From positions 4,022,501 through 4,086,500 of the forward strand of contig NZ_CP095554.1 in the NCBI RefSeq assembly GCF_023078375.1: a DNA stretch of 64,000 bases, read 5' to 3'. This DNA is from Roseomonas gilardii subsp. gilardii. GTDB taxonomy: Bacteria > Pseudomonadota > Alphaproteobacteria > Acetobacterales > Acetobacteraceae. The position numbers and the translations under genes were made by a program. The notes under the pieces are model-generated. The model made no database searches, was not told where the DNA came from, and was given only the letters and a program-made list of their open reading frames with translations. The stretch's first letter is position 1. The number at the start of each line of letters is the position of its first letter. Positions 45,897-55,207 of the stretch are shown here, piece by piece.

Positions 45897-47173
45897 CACA
45901 CCTTCTCCATCGGCTGGCCCGCGGCCCCGGCCGGCAACGGACCGCCGCCATGCCGCAGCACCGGCTGGCTGATGCTTTCGGGCAGCGGCAGGGGTTTCTC
46001 CAGCCGCGACAGCAGCGGCAGGATCACCAGGAAGTAGAGGAAGTAATAGGCCGCCGCGACGCGGCCGATGGTCACGTAGGGCTCCTCCGGCGGCTTGCCA
46101 CCGACCCAGAGCAGCACGAAGAAGCTCACCACCCAGACGAAGAAGAAGGGCCGTGCCAGGGGCCGGAAGCGCATGGAGCGGACCGGCGAGGCATCCAGCC
46201 AGGGCAGGATGAAGAGCACCGCGATGGCGCTGAACATCATCAGCACGCCGCCGAGCTTGCTCGGGACCGCGCGCAGGATGGCGTAGAAGGGCAGGAAGTA
46301 CCATTCCGGGACGATATGCGCCGGCGTCACCAGCGGGTTGGCCGGGATGTAGTTGTCCGGATGGCCCAGGTAGTTCGGCGCGAAGAAGACCAGGACGGCG
46401 AAGACGATGAAGTAGACGACCAGCCCGACGCTGTCCTTGGCAGTGTAGTAGGGGTGGAAGGGGATCGTGTCCTGCGGCCCCTTGGGCTGGATGCCCAGCG
46501 GGTTGTTGGAGCCCGAGATGTGCAGGGCGGCGATGTGCAGGAAGACCACGCCCACGATCACGAAGGGCAGCAGGTAGTGCAGGGCGAAGAAGCGGTTCAG
46601 CGTGGGGTTGTCCACGGAGAAGCCGCCCCAGAGCCAGGTCACGATATGCTCGCCCACCAGCGGGAAGGCGGAGAAGAGGTTGGTGATGACGGTGGCGCCC
46701 CAGAAGGACATCTGCCCCCAGGGCAGCACGTAGCCCATGAAGGCCGTGGCCATCATCAGCAGGAACAGCACCACGCCCAGGATCCAGAGCAGTTCGCGCG
46801 GCGTCTTGTAGGAACCGTAGTAGAGGCCACGGTAGATGTGGACATAGACCACGATGAAGAACATCGAGGCGCCGTTGGCATGGGCATAGCGCAGCAGCCA
46901 GCCGTAGTTCACGTCGCGCATGATGCGCTCGACGCTGTCGAAGGCCATGTTGGCGTTGGGCGTGTAGTTCATGGCCAGGAAGATGCCGGTGGCGATCATG
47001 ATCACCAGCGTCACCATGGCCATGGCGCCGAAGTTCCAGAGGTAGTTGAAATTCCGTGGCGTGGGGAAGGAGCCGTACTCCTTCTCCATCATCGTGAAGA
47101 TGGGCATGCGCTGGTCGATCCAGCGCAGCACCGGATTCTTGACGTCGCTCTCGATCAGGCCAGGGGCGGCCAT
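45896..47173 (-). CDS. petB: Cytochrome b of the bc1 complex
   Basis: The 425-residue integral subunit has the two heme b sites and the quinol sites. Landmarks are [54 protein letters not shown], the paired His of helices B and D, and the PEWY loop in [16 protein letters not shown], which marks the Qo site. It ends with a Pro-rich tail. It lies 59 bases after petA. Confidence 0.97.
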   Translation of the reverse strand: MAAPGLIESDVKNPVLRWIDQRMPIFTMMEKEYGSFPTPRNFNYLWNFGAMAMVTLVIMIATGIFLAMNYTPNANMAFDSVERIMRDVNYGWLLRYAHANGASMFFIVVYVHIYRGLYYGSYKTPRELLWILGVVLFLLMMATAFMGYVLPWGQMSFWGATVITNLFSAFPLVGEHIVTWLWGGFSVDNPTLNRFFALHYLLPFVIVGVVFLHIAALHISGSNNPLGIQPKGPQDTIPFHPYYTAKDSVGLVVYFIVFAVLVFFAPNYLGHPDNYIPANPLVTPAHIVPEWYFLPFYAILRAVPSKLGGVLMMFSAIAVLFILPWLDASPVRSMRFRPLARPFFFVWVVSFFVLLWVGGKPPEEPYVTIGRVAAAYYFLYFLVILPLLSRLEKPLPLPESISQPVLRHGGGPLPAGAAGQPMEKV

Positions 47174-47232
47174 GGGATCCTCCTCAATCCTGGACAGGCG
47201 GTGTCGCCGGGTTCGTCCCGGCGTACAGCCCC

Positions 47233-47859
47233 TCAGCCAATGCGAATCCGGGTGTCGCTGGTGAAGGCATAGGGCGGCACCACCAGATTCGCCGGCGCCG
47301 GGCCCTGGCGGATCCGGCCGGCGGTGTCATAGACGCTGCCATGGCAGGGGCAGAACCAGCCGCCATAAGCCCCCCGCTCATCCGTCGGCTTCTGCCCCAG
47401 CGGCACGCAGCCGAGATGCGTGCAGATGCCGATCACCACCAGCCAGGGCTCCTTGCCCGGCTTGGTGCGGCTCTGGTCCGTCGCCGGGTCCTTCAGCGCC
47501 GACATCGGCGTGTCCACCGCGGCCTTCACCTCCTCCGGGGTACGGTGGCGGATGAAGATCGGCTTGCCGCGCCAGACGACCGTGATGGCCTGGCCCACCG
47601 CCACCGGCCCCAGATCCACATCCGTGGTGGACAGGGCCAGCGTATCCGCCGCCGGGTTCATGGAGTTGATGAAGGGCCAGGCGATCGCGCCCGCGCCGAC
47701 CAGGGCGAAGGAGCCCGTCACCAGCTTGAGGAAGTCGCGCCGCCCCCCGGAATGGCCGCCTTGCGGTGGCAGGCCCGGACGTTCGCTCTGGGTCTTGCCC
47801 GATCCCGTCAGCCCGGGAATCGACCCCGATACACCCGCGGTCGCCATCTGATCGGCCAT
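47233..47859 (-). CDS. petA: Rieske iron-sulfur protein of the bc1 complex
   Basis: The 208-residue [2Fe-2S] subunit has a Tat-like twin-arginine region ([24 protein letters not shown]) acting as signal anchor and the cluster motifs CTHLGCVP and CPCHGSVYD, followed by [12 protein letters not shown]. First gene of petABC. A TGTC..GACA inverted repeat at 47905-47916 in its upstream region could be a regulator site. Confidence 0.96.
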   Translation of the reverse strand: MADQMATAGVSGSIPGLTGSGKTQSERPGLPPQGGHSGGRRDFLKLVTGSFALVGAGAIAWPFINSMNPAADTLALSTTDVDLGPVAVGQAITVVWRGKPIFIRHRTPEEVKAAVDTPMSALKDPATDQSRTKPGKEPWLVVIGICTHLGCVPLGQKPTDERGAYGGWFCPCHGSVYDTAGRIRQGPAPANLVVPPYAFTSDTRIRIG

Positions 47860-48155
47860 GCGTCTTGTCGTCCCACGTCGCCAAATCTTGTGCCCCGGCC
47901 ATCATGTCCCGTGACACCCGATTCAGCGGCATGCCCATTCTGGGACACGCCTACCCCGGAAGGCATGGAAACCAGACAGCCGTTCGTCCTCCTGCCATGC
48001 CGGTCCAGGGGACCGGGTCCGGCGTCAGACCTTGGGGGGACGCGAAAGGTCGCCATTCCGGCCACCGTTTCCACCCCCTTGTTGCGACCATATAAGTCTG
48101 TGGCGCGACGGGTGGCAACGCCGCCTGGTGCGCCCGACACAATCGGGGTGCCGAA

Positions 48156-49130
48156 ATGACACAGATCCCGCCTGACAGCCCCCATGCCGGCATGGCTGGT
48201 GATGGCGCCGCAGCGCAAACCCCGGCCGGTGCCCCGGATGCCGCGCTGGACACCGCCCTGGCGCGCCACCCCCTCGCCGCCCCGGCCCGCGCCTGGTTCG
48301 AATCGCTGCGCGACCGGCTCTGCGCCAGCTTCGAGGCGATCGAGGACGAGTTGTCCTCCGGCCCCCATGCCGGAATGCCACCCGGCCGCTTCGAGCGCCG
48401 GGCCTGGCAGCGCCCGGGCGGGGGCGGGGGCGTGATGTCGGTGATGCGGGGACGGGTCTTCGAGAAGGTGGGGGTGAACGTTTCCACCGTCTGGGGCGAG
48501 TTCTCGCCGGAATTCCGCCGCTCGATTCCCGGCGCCGAGGAGGACCCGCGCTTCCTGGCCACCGGCGTGTCGCTGGTGGCCCATATGCGCTCCCCCCGGG
48601 TGCCGGCGGCGCATATGAACACGCGCTTCATCACCACGACGCGGAACTGGTTCGGCGGCGGCGGCGACCTGACCCCCATGGTGCCCGAGGCGCCCGAGGC
48701 ACAGGAGGATGCGGCGGGCTTCCATGCCGCCTTCAGGGCCGCCTGCGACCGGCACGACCCGGCCTACTACCCACGCTTCAAGGCCTGGTGCGACGAGTAT
48801 TTCTTCCTGCCCCACCGCAACGAGCCGCGCGGGCTGGGCGGCATCTTCTACGACTGGCTGGGGCGGGACGACGCGGAGGACAGGCTGGAGGAGCACTTCG
48901 CCTTCACCCGCGACGTGGGTGAGGCTTTCCTCGCCGCCTATCCGGCCATCCTGCGCCGGCGGATGCACGAGCCCTGGACCCCGGAGGAACGGGAGAACCA
49001 GCTCATCCGGCGCGGCCGTTATGTGGAGTTCAACCTGATCCACGACCGCGGCACACTGTTCGGCCTGAAGACGGGCGGCAACACCGAGGCGATCCTGATG
49101 TCCATGCCGCCCGAGGTCCGCTGGCCCTGA
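48156..49130 (+). CDS. hemF: Oxygen-dependent coproporphyrinogen III oxidase
   Basis: Heme synthesis enzyme that decarboxylates two propionates using O2. The 324-residue product has [57 protein letters not shown] and [35 protein letters not shown], all conserved. The N-terminus has about 35 extra Ala-rich residues. It is divergent from petABC, with 296 bases between them that hold both promoters and no gene I can support. Aerobic respiration and heme supply are thus linked by position. Confidence 0.96.
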   Translation: MTQIPPDSPHAGMAGDGAAAQTPAGAPDAALDTALARHPLAAPARAWFESLRDRLCASFEAIEDELSSGPHAGMPPGRFERRAWQRPGGGGGVMSVMRGRVFEKVGVNVSTVWGEFSPEFRRSIPGAEEDPRFLATGVSLVAHMRSPRVPAAHMNTRFITTTRNWFGGGGDLTPMVPEAPEAQEDAAGFHAAFRAACDRHDPAYYPRFKAWCDEYFFLPHRNEPRGLGGIFYDWLGRDDAEDRLEEHFAFTRDVGEAFLAAYPAILRRRMHEPWTPEERENQLIRRGRYVEFNLIHDRGTLFGLKTGGNTEAILMSMPPEVRWP

Positions 49131-49152
49131 GGGAGCCGGGGCGGGGACCGCC

Positions 49153-49707
49153 TTACTTCAGGCGGCGCGCCAGATCGGCCAGTTTCGCCAGGTGCTCGCT
49201 CAGGAACTTCCGGGTGCCCTCGTCGGTCAGCCGCCCTTCCGCGTCGAACTTGCTGCCGGCGCCGCCGACCAGCACCTCGCCACCGGGCACCACGTGGCAG
49301 CCCATGATCGAGAGCACCTGCCGGAGCTGGTAGTTGGCCAGGGCGGTGCCGAGCACGCCGGGCCCGGCCCCGATCACCGAGGCCGCCTTGCCGGTGGCCG
49401 GCGGCGCGGGCGGCCGCGACACCCAGTCCAGGGCGTTCTTGATCACCCCGGAGAAGGAGCGGTTGTACTCCGGCGTGGAGATGAGCAGCGCATCCGCCTC
49501 CGCGACGGCCTGCCGCAGGGCCTCGGCCGGGGCGGGATAGCCCTGGGTCCGGACATCGTCGTTGTAGAGCGGGATCTCGGAAAGGTCGAAAACCTTCACG
49601 GTGCTGCCGGCGGGGGCCAGTTCCGCGGCCGCATGCAGCAGCGCCGTGTTGTAGGAGCCTTTCCGGAGGCTACCGGACAGGGCCAGGATCGTGAGGGAAT
49701 CGCTCAT
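49153..49707 (-). CDS. NADPH-dependent FMN reductase family protein
   Basis: The 184-residue flavodoxin-like enzyme has the FMN phosphate loop LALSGSLRKGSYNTALL and the PEYNRSFSGVIKNALDWVSR segment characteristic of ChrR/ArsH-type quinone or metal reductases. It probably reduces quinones, azo dyes or metal oxyanions with NAD(P)H. ATG 49707 matches the family start. Convergent with hemF, 22 bases apart. Confidence 0.88.
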   Translation of the reverse strand: MSDSLTILALSGSLRKGSYNTALLHAAAELAPAGSTVKVFDLSEIPLYNDDVRTQGYPAPAEALRQAVAEADALLISTPEYNRSFSGVIKNALDWVSRPPAPPATGKAASVIGAGPGVLGTALANYQLRQVLSIMGCHVVPGGEVLVGGAGSKFDAEGRLTDEGTRKFLSEHLAKLADLARRLK

Positions 49708-49834
49708 CGGGCCTCTTGGTCGAAAGGATATGGGCCGGGGCATGGCGCCCCGGTCCGATCCTCCTGACTTAGGCCCGCCCGGCGATCGCGGGAATGGTGC
49801 GGCGCAACCTCGCCATCACCAGCCCCTATCGCCG

Positions 49835-50038
49835 CTATTTGCGCCGTGGATCGGAACTGTGATGGCGGTCCGCTTCGCCACCGCCACCGGAGACCTGGCT
49901 CCGCGACGTGCTGGTGGCTTCGCCCGGTTGGGGCTCCTGGGCCTGGCGCGTGGCATGACCGTGGTTGCCGCCCTGGTGGCTGCTGCCGGGGCCTCCGCCG
50001 AAACGGTCGGCCTCCTCGGTCTTCTTGCTGGTGGACAT
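49835..50038 (-). CDS. Small hydrophilic Gly/His-rich protein
   Basis: The 67-residue protein (MSTSKKTEEADRFGGGPGSS start) is almost without hydrophobic residues, rich in Gly, Ser, His and Gln, and predicted disordered, like hydrophilins induced by dehydration. It begins 2 bases after the stop of another small hydrophilic gene, so the two form a unit. No family is recognised. Confidence 0.5.
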   Translation of the reverse strand: MSTSKKTEEADRFGGGPGSSHQGGNHGHATRQAQEPQPGEATSTSRSQVSGGGGEADRHHSSDPRRK

Positions 50039-50040
50039 GC

Positions 50041-50232
50041 TCACCGGTCCTGCTGATAGCCCTGGTGGGTCGTGTTCTGATGCGTGTTGCCCTGGCGGCC
50101 CTGCTGCGCCGGGTCGCGCTGCGTGGCGTTGGCCTTGGCCTCCTTGGGGGAAAGGCCGCCCTTTCCGGCATTGCTGCCGCCATGGGGGTTCTGGTTCACC
50201 GGCGGTACCGGCGGGAGATGGGCGTTGCTCAT
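50041..50232 (-). CDS. Small hydrophilic protein with KGG-like motif
   Basis: The 63-residue protein is rich in Asn, Gln, Gly and Pro (GGSNAGKGGLSPKEAKANATQRD). The short KGG segment recalls stress-induced Con-10-type proteins. AGAGAG lies upstream of the ATG. First of the tandem pair; divergent from the phosphatase gene across 143 bases. Confidence 0.5.
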   Translation of the reverse strand: MSNAHLPPVPPVNQNPHGGSNAGKGGLSPKEAKANATQRDPAQQGRQGNTHQNTTHQGYQQDR

Positions 50233-50375
50233 GGCGTTCTCTCTTTTCCCTTGTCTGGTCCCACCCGCACCAACGCATCCGGACCCGGGCGCGTTGCCCC
50301 TCTCTCCCCCTCCCCGTCTTCCCTCCTGGGCGGCTGCCGCTTGTCCTGGCCCGGGCGCGACGCCATACCCCTGCC

Positions 50376-51032
50376 GTGCCGAAAGATCCCTCCACCCCCT
50401 CCGGGCGCCGCGCCGCCTGGGCGGACAGCCTCCTGCACGACCATTCCATCCTGCGCATCGGCTGGCGGAACTGGGGCGTGGTCGAGCCGGGCCGCCTGTA
50501 CCGCTCCAACCATCCCCAGCCCTGGCAGCTCGCCCGGGCGGCGCGGCGCTTCGGCCTGCGCTCCGTGGTCAACCTCCGGGGCCAGCGGGTGGAATGCGGC
50601 TCCGACGCCCTGTCGCGGGAGGCCGCGCGGCGCCTGGGCCTGGCGCATTACGACGCCCCCTTCGAGAGCCGGGGCGCCCCGCACAAGGACCGCATCCTGC
50701 GGCTGGCGGAGCTTTTCGGGCGGATCGAGGAGCCGGTGCTGATCCACTGCAAGTCCGGCGCCGATCGCACCGGGCTGGCGGCGGGGCTCTGGCTGCTGCT
50801 GCAGGGCCGGCCGGTGGAGGAGGCGATGGCACAGCTTTCCCTGCGCTGGGGGCATATCTCCGCCAGCAGGACAGGGATTCTCGACGCCTTCTTCCGGCTC
50901 TATGCGAAAGCCGCGCCCAAGCCTTTCCTCGACTGGTTGCGCGAGGATTACGACGAGGCCGCGCTTCGCCAGTCCTTCACCTCCCGCCCCTGGGCCGACC
51001 GTATCGTGGACGGGCTGTTGCGGCGGGAGTAG
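50376..51032 (+). CDS. Dual-specificity/tyrosine phosphatase-like protein
   Basis: The 218-residue cytoplasmic phosphatase has the Cx5R loop VLIHCKSGADRTGLAAGLW (Cys125, Arg131). Upstream are LYRSNHPQPWQLARAARRFGLRSVVNLRGQ, typical of the DSP family that acts on phosphoproteins, inositides or lipid A-type phosphates. The GTG start was chosen because homology begins shortly after. It ends 41 bases before hemA. The substrate is not deducible. Confidence 0.82.
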   Translation: MPKDPSTPSGRRAAWADSLLHDHSILRIGWRNWGVVEPGRLYRSNHPQPWQLARAARRFGLRSVVNLRGQRVECGSDALSREAARRLGLAHYDAPFESRGAPHKDRILRLAELFGRIEEPVLIHCKSGADRTGLAAGLWLLLQGRPVEEAMAQLSLRWGHISASRTGILDAFFRLYAKAAPKPFLDWLREDYDEAALRQSFTSRPWADRIVDGLLRRE

Positions 51033-51072
51033 GCCACTCCCTTATACCCCTCCCGCCTGTCGCGGAGACGCC

Positions 51073-52274
51073 ATGCACGCCTTTCACGATCATTGCCGCC
51101 GCGAACTTGCCCAGATGAAAGCCGAAGGGCGGTACCGGACCTTCGCCGACCTCAGCAAGTCGCGCCACGGCTTCCCGCGCTACACCCTGCCGGATGGGCG
51201 GGAGGTCCTGGTCTGGTCCTCCAACGACTATCTCGGCCTCGGCGGCTCGGACATCCTGGCGGAGGCCGCCAGGCGGGCGGTGGAGGAGCACGGCGTGGGC
51301 TCCGGCGGCACCCGCAACATCTCCGGCAACACGCCCTATCACGTGGCGCTGGAGCGGGAGCTGGCGACGCTGCACCAGAAGGACGCGGCGCTGGTCTTCA
51401 CCTCCGGCTATGTCGCCAACCAGGCGGCACTGGGCACCATCCTGGCCAGCATGGACGGCAACTGGCAGGTCTTCTCCGACGAGAAGAACCACGCCTCCAT
51501 GATCGCGGGCATGAAACACGCCCGGAAGGCGATCTGGCGCCACAACGACGTGGCGCATCTGGACGAGTTGCTGTCCCGCGCCGAGCCCGGCGTGAACAAG
51601 CTGGTCGCCTTCGAATCCGTCTATTCGATGGACGCGGATATCGGCCCCCTGGCCGATATCGTCGCCGTCGCCCGCCGGCATGGCGCGCTGACCTATCTCG
51701 ACGAGGTGCATGCCGTCGGCATGTATGGCGCGCATGGCGCGGGCGTGGCGGAGCGGGACGGGGTGCTGGACGGCATCGACATCGTCCAGGGCACGCTGGG
51801 CAAGGCCTTCGGTTGCCATGGCGGCTATGTCGCGGGCGATGCGGCGGTGATCGACTGGCTGCGCTCCTCCGCCTCGGGCTTCATCTTCACCACCTCCATG
51901 CCGCCCTGCATCGCCGCCGCCGCCCTGGCCTCGGTGCGCCATGTGAAGGGCGCGACGGCGCTGCGGGAGCGGCATCAGGAGCGGGCGGCCCGGCTGAAGT
52001 CGGCCTTCCGCGAGGCGGGGGTCGAGCCCATGCCCTCGATGAGCCATATCGTGCCCGTGCGGGTCGGCGATGCCGCCCTGTGCCGCGAGGTCAGCCGCCT
52101 GTTGCTGGAGGAACACGGGCTCTACGTGACGCCGATCAACTACCCGACCGTCCCACGTGGAACGGAACGCCTGCGCTTCACGCCCACCCCCTGCATGGCG
52201 ATGCCGAGATCGAGCAGGCCGCGCAGGCGGTGGCCAAGGTGCTGCGGCAGCTCCGGGCCGCCTCGGCCGCCTGA
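51073..52274 (+). CDS. hemA: 5-Aminolevulinate synthase (C-terminal frameshift)
   Basis: PLP enzyme that condenses glycine and succinyl-CoA, the alphaproteobacterial first step of heme synthesis. Landmarks are WSSNDYLGLGG, GVGSGGTRNISGNTPYHVALE, the Asp/His pair in YLDEVHAVGMYG and the cofactor lysine in QGTLGKAFGCHGGY (Lys244). After RLRFTPTP the frame changes: the true ending LHGDAEIEQAAQAVAKVL follows in another frame to the stop at 52274. One added C in the run 52187-52191 restores it, giving about 400 residues. As written the frame runs on to 52350 with a non-homologous tail. Sequencing error is likely because the gene is essential. Confidence 0.93.
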
Positions 52275-52275
52275 G

Positions 52276-52480
52276 GAGGCGGCTCTTTCCGCGTCCGGCG
52301 TCGCGCCGTCCCGGGGGACAAGGCTCCGCCTTTTCCCCCGGACCCCCTGATCCGCCAGGAACCTGAGGTTCCTGGACCTCCCATTCGCTGGTTCCTGCTG
52401 ACGCCGGATCGCGCCGGAGAGCATCGCTCTCCGGCGACTGCCGGTGCCACCAGCGCGGAGAAGATGTTTTCCTTCTTTTC
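52276..52480 (+). repeat. 3'-end repeat, copy 2 (after hemA)
   Basis: Begins two bases after the hemA stop with GGCGGCTCTTTCCG. A large hairpin follows (CCGGGGGA, AAGGC, TCC, GCCTT, TCCCCCGG), then CCAGGAACC/GGTTCCTGG and GCCGGAGAGC/GCTCTCCGGC hairpins. It matches the repeat after ilvE (14253-14450, opposite strand) over about 200 bases. The rest of the 493-base gap to 52767 holds a GGGGACC/GGTCCCC hairpin near 52568 and no supported gene. Confidence 0.8.
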
Positions 52481-52767
52481 GGGCGCCCCGCCGGCCCACC
52501 TGCGCTCAGGGATCGAACCACAGAGTAACGGCAGCCATGGGAGCCCACGAAAGCCCGGGGTCCGGGGACCGGCTTGGTCCCCGGCGGAGAGGGGGTCCGG
52601 CGGGAGAGGCGGCGCCTCTCCCCCGGGGCAGCCACGAAGCGGAACGCACGTCCGGAAGGAGCATCCCGCCGCGCATCGGGCGCATGGCGCGGGCGATGTT
52701 TCTCCCGCTTGGTGCGCGCCGCGTGGCGACCTATCTCTCGCCGGATGACCCGCATCCTTCCGCCGAC

Positions 52768-54405
52768 ATGCTGCGCCTGACCGAGCTCCGCCTGCCCCTG
52801 GACCATCCCGAGCCAGCCCTGCGCGCCGCGCTGCTGCGCCGCCTCGGCGTGCCGGAGAAGGATCTGCTGGGCTTCACCGTGGCCCGGCGCGGCTATGACG
52901 CGCGCAAGAAGTCGCAGATCCTGCTGGTCTATACGCTGGATGTGGAGCTGCGGAACGCGGCCGCCGTGCTGCGGCGCTTTGCCGGGGACCACCATGTCGC
53001 CCCGGCGCCGGACACGCGCTACCGCTTCGTGGCGCGGGCGCCGGAGGGCTTCGCCAACCGCCCGGTGGTGATCGGCGCCGGCCCCTGCGGGCTGCTGGCC
53101 GGGCTGATCCTGGCCCAGATGGGCTTCCGCCCCATCATCCTGGAGCGCGGCAAGGTGGTGCGGGAACGCACCAAGGACACCTGGGCGCTCTGGCGCAAGT
53201 CGGTGCTGACGCCGGAAAGCAACGTGCAGTTCGGCGAGGGCGGGGCGGGCACCTTCTCCGACGGCAAGCTCTATTCCGGCATCAAGGACCCGCAGAATCT
53301 CGGCAGGAAGGTGCTGGAGGAATTCGTGAAGGCGGGGGCGCCGGAGGAGATCCTCTTCGTCTCCAAGCCGCATATCGGCACCTTCCGCCTCGTCACCATG
53401 GTGGAGAGCATCCGCGAGACCGTGGAATCCCTGGGCGGCGAATACCGCTTCGGCGCGCGGGTGGAGGATCTGGAGATCGAGACCGCCGCCGACGGCACGC
53501 GCCAGGTCCGCGGCGTGGTGCTTCAGGACGGCACGCGCCTGCGTGCCGACCATGTGGTGCTGGCCCTGGGCCACAGCGCCCGCGACACCTTCGCCATGCT
53601 GCACGATCGCGGCGTCTACATGGAGCCCAAGCCCTTCTCCCTCGGCGTGCGGATCGAGCATCCGCAGTCGCTGATCGACCGGGCCCGCTTCGGCCCCTTC
53701 GCCGGGCACAAGACGCTGGGGGCGGCGGATTACAAGCTGGTCCACCATGCCTCCAACGGCCGGGCGGTCTATTCCTTCTGCATGTGCCCCGGCGGGACGG
53801 TGGTGGCCGCGACCTCGGAGCCCGGCCGCGTCGTGACCAATGGCATGAGCCAGTATTCGCGGGCCGAGCGGAACGCCAATTCCGGCATCGTGGTCAGCAT
53901 CAACCCCGAGGACTATCCCGGCGGGCCGCTGGCCGGCATCGCCTTCCAGCGCCACTGGGAGGAACTGGCCTTCCGGGCCGGCGGCGGCACCTATGCCGCC
54001 CCGGCGCAGCGCGTGGGCGATTTCCTGGCCGGGCGCCCCTCGACGGAGCTCGGCAGCGTCATCCCCTCCTACAGGCCCGGCGTGACGCCCACCGATCTCG
54101 CGCTCTGCCTGCCGGATTTCGCCGTGGCGGCGATCCGGGAGGCCCTGCCCGCCTTCGCGCGGCAGATCCCGGGCTTCGCCATGGAGGATGCGGTGATGAC
54201 CGGGGTGGAAACGCGCACCTCCTCGCCGCTGCGCATCCGGCGCGGCGAGGATCTGCAGAGCCTGAACACCCGCGGCCTGTTCCCGGCCGGCGAGGGCGCG
54301 GGCTATGCCGGCGGCATCCTCTCCGCCGGGGTGGACGGAATCCGCATCGCCGAGGCGGTGGGGCGCAGCCTGGTGGGCGAGGCGGAAAGGCGGGCCGCCG
54401 CCTGA
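52768..54405 (+). CDS. FAD-dependent oxidoreductase, COG2509 family
   Basis: The 545-residue uncharacterised flavoprotein has an N-terminal RNA-binding-like domain (LRLTELRLPLDHPEPALRAALLRRLGV ... KKSQILLVYTLDVEL), then a dinucleotide fold VVIGAGPCGLLAGLILAQMGFRPIILERG. QFGEGGAGTFSDGKLYSGIKDP and the C-terminal GLFPAGEGAGYAGGILSAGVDGIRIAEAV follow. The family is widespread; no reaction is established. ATG 52768 agrees with homologues; an ATG at 52684 extends into non-conserved sequence. Confidence 0.88.
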   Translation: MLRLTELRLPLDHPEPALRAALLRRLGVPEKDLLGFTVARRGYDARKKSQILLVYTLDVELRNAAAVLRRFAGDHHVAPAPDTRYRFVARAPEGFANRPVVIGAGPCGLLAGLILAQMGFRPIILERGKVVRERTKDTWALWRKSVLTPESNVQFGEGGAGTFSDGKLYSGIKDPQNLGRKVLEEFVKAGAPEEILFVSKPHIGTFRLVTMVESIRETVESLGGEYRFGARVEDLEIETAADGTRQVRGVVLQDGTRLRADHVVLALGHSARDTFAMLHDRGVYMEPKPFSLGVRIEHPQSLIDRARFGPFAGHKTLGAADYKLVHHASNGRAVYSFCMCPGGTVVAATSEPGRVVTNGMSQYSRAERNANSGIVVSINPEDYPGGPLAGIAFQRHWEELAFRAGGGTYAAPAQRVGDFLAGRPSTELGSVIPSYRPGVTPTDLALCLPDFAVAAIREALPAFARQIPGFAMEDAVMTGVETRTSSPLRIRRGEDLQSLNTRGLFPAGEGAGYAGGILSAGVDGIRIAEAVGRSLVGEAERRAAA

Positions 54406-54407
54406 AA

Positions 54408-54447
54408 CCCTGGCCCTCCCCTGGCCCTCCCCTGGCCCTCCCCTGGC
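54408..54447. repeat. 11-bp tandem repeat
   Basis: Three full and one partial unit of CCCTGGCCCTC start three bases after the stop of the COG2509 gene. The sequence is similar in style to the arrays at 9318 and 60956. Confidence 0.85.
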
Positions 54448-54587
54448 ACGGAATCCCGGAACCGGCGGCCAGGGCCGGGAAAATCGGACCTTTCTCGATC
54501 CTCCATCGGGATCCGGCCATAATCCTGCCGCCTGGCCCACCTAACCGGCCGGACCCGGAGAAAATCCCGGAAAGCCAGGAGGACCGC

Positions 54588-55042
54588 ATGCCCACCCCGC
54601 CCCCCTCGTTGCCCTTGCCCATGCCCCGGCGGCGACGATCGATGCGCTGGAGAGCATGAGCCTGCGGCTGGCGGATGAGGTGGTCCAGCTCCGCATGCAG
54701 GCCAGCAGCCGGAGGGAGGAGCTGGCCGCCGAGAAGGCCCGCACGGCGGCCCAGGCGCGCGAGATCGCCGCCCTGCGGGAGGAGCTGGCGGCGCTGCGGG
54801 AAAAGCTGAGCGAGACGGAAACACGGCTGAACGTGGAGACCCTGCATGCCGAGGGGCTGCGGGCCCAGGGCCTCTACCTGGTCTCCCTCGGCACCGAGGC
54901 GCCGCGCGCCAGCGAGCCGAGCGGCCAGCACTATGCCGATGGCGAGGTGAAGACCCGGCTGGCGGTGGTCTATGAGGAAGCCTTCGATCGCAAAGGCCAT
55001 GAGATGGGCATCGCCGACCCCTCCCAGTACCGGGCGGATTGA
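54588..55042 (+). CDS. Coiled-coil hypothetical protein (N-terminal frameshift)
   Basis: The open frame from ATG 54656 encodes 128 residues with a strong heptad region (residues 10-65, REELAAEKARTAAQAREIAALREELAALREKL) and a C-terminal soluble part ending GIADPSQYRAD. An optimal ribosome site AGGAGG (54577-54582) stands five bases before ATG 54588. That frame reaches the run of six C at 54600-54605; one more C would join it (LVALAHAPAATIDALES) to the coiled-coil frame. The true protein is thus about 150 residues. Family unknown. Confidence 0.6.
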
Positions 55043-55207
55043 TCCCCGGCCACCCCAACCATAACTGGCACAGGCCAGGGACAATACGCGCGGCCCCGCG
55101 GCGCGGAGCGGCCGCGATGCAAAACGGACAGGCCCCGCCCACGTTAGGGCCTGCGATTCGGATATGGCAGGTGGCTTGCGGGTGGGTAACATCAGGGCGA
55201 TCAGACG

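Noticed and set aside
50977-54540. A 1187-codon minus-strand open frame
   Set aside because: It is the shadow of hemA and the COG2509 flavoprotein gene, with no homology and the wrong codon-position bias.
53784-54659. Plus-strand frame across the end of the flavoprotein gene
   Set aside because: A shadow of the COG2509 gene; only its last 24 codons (from ATG 54588) are relevant, as the start of the coiled-coil gene before a presumed indel.
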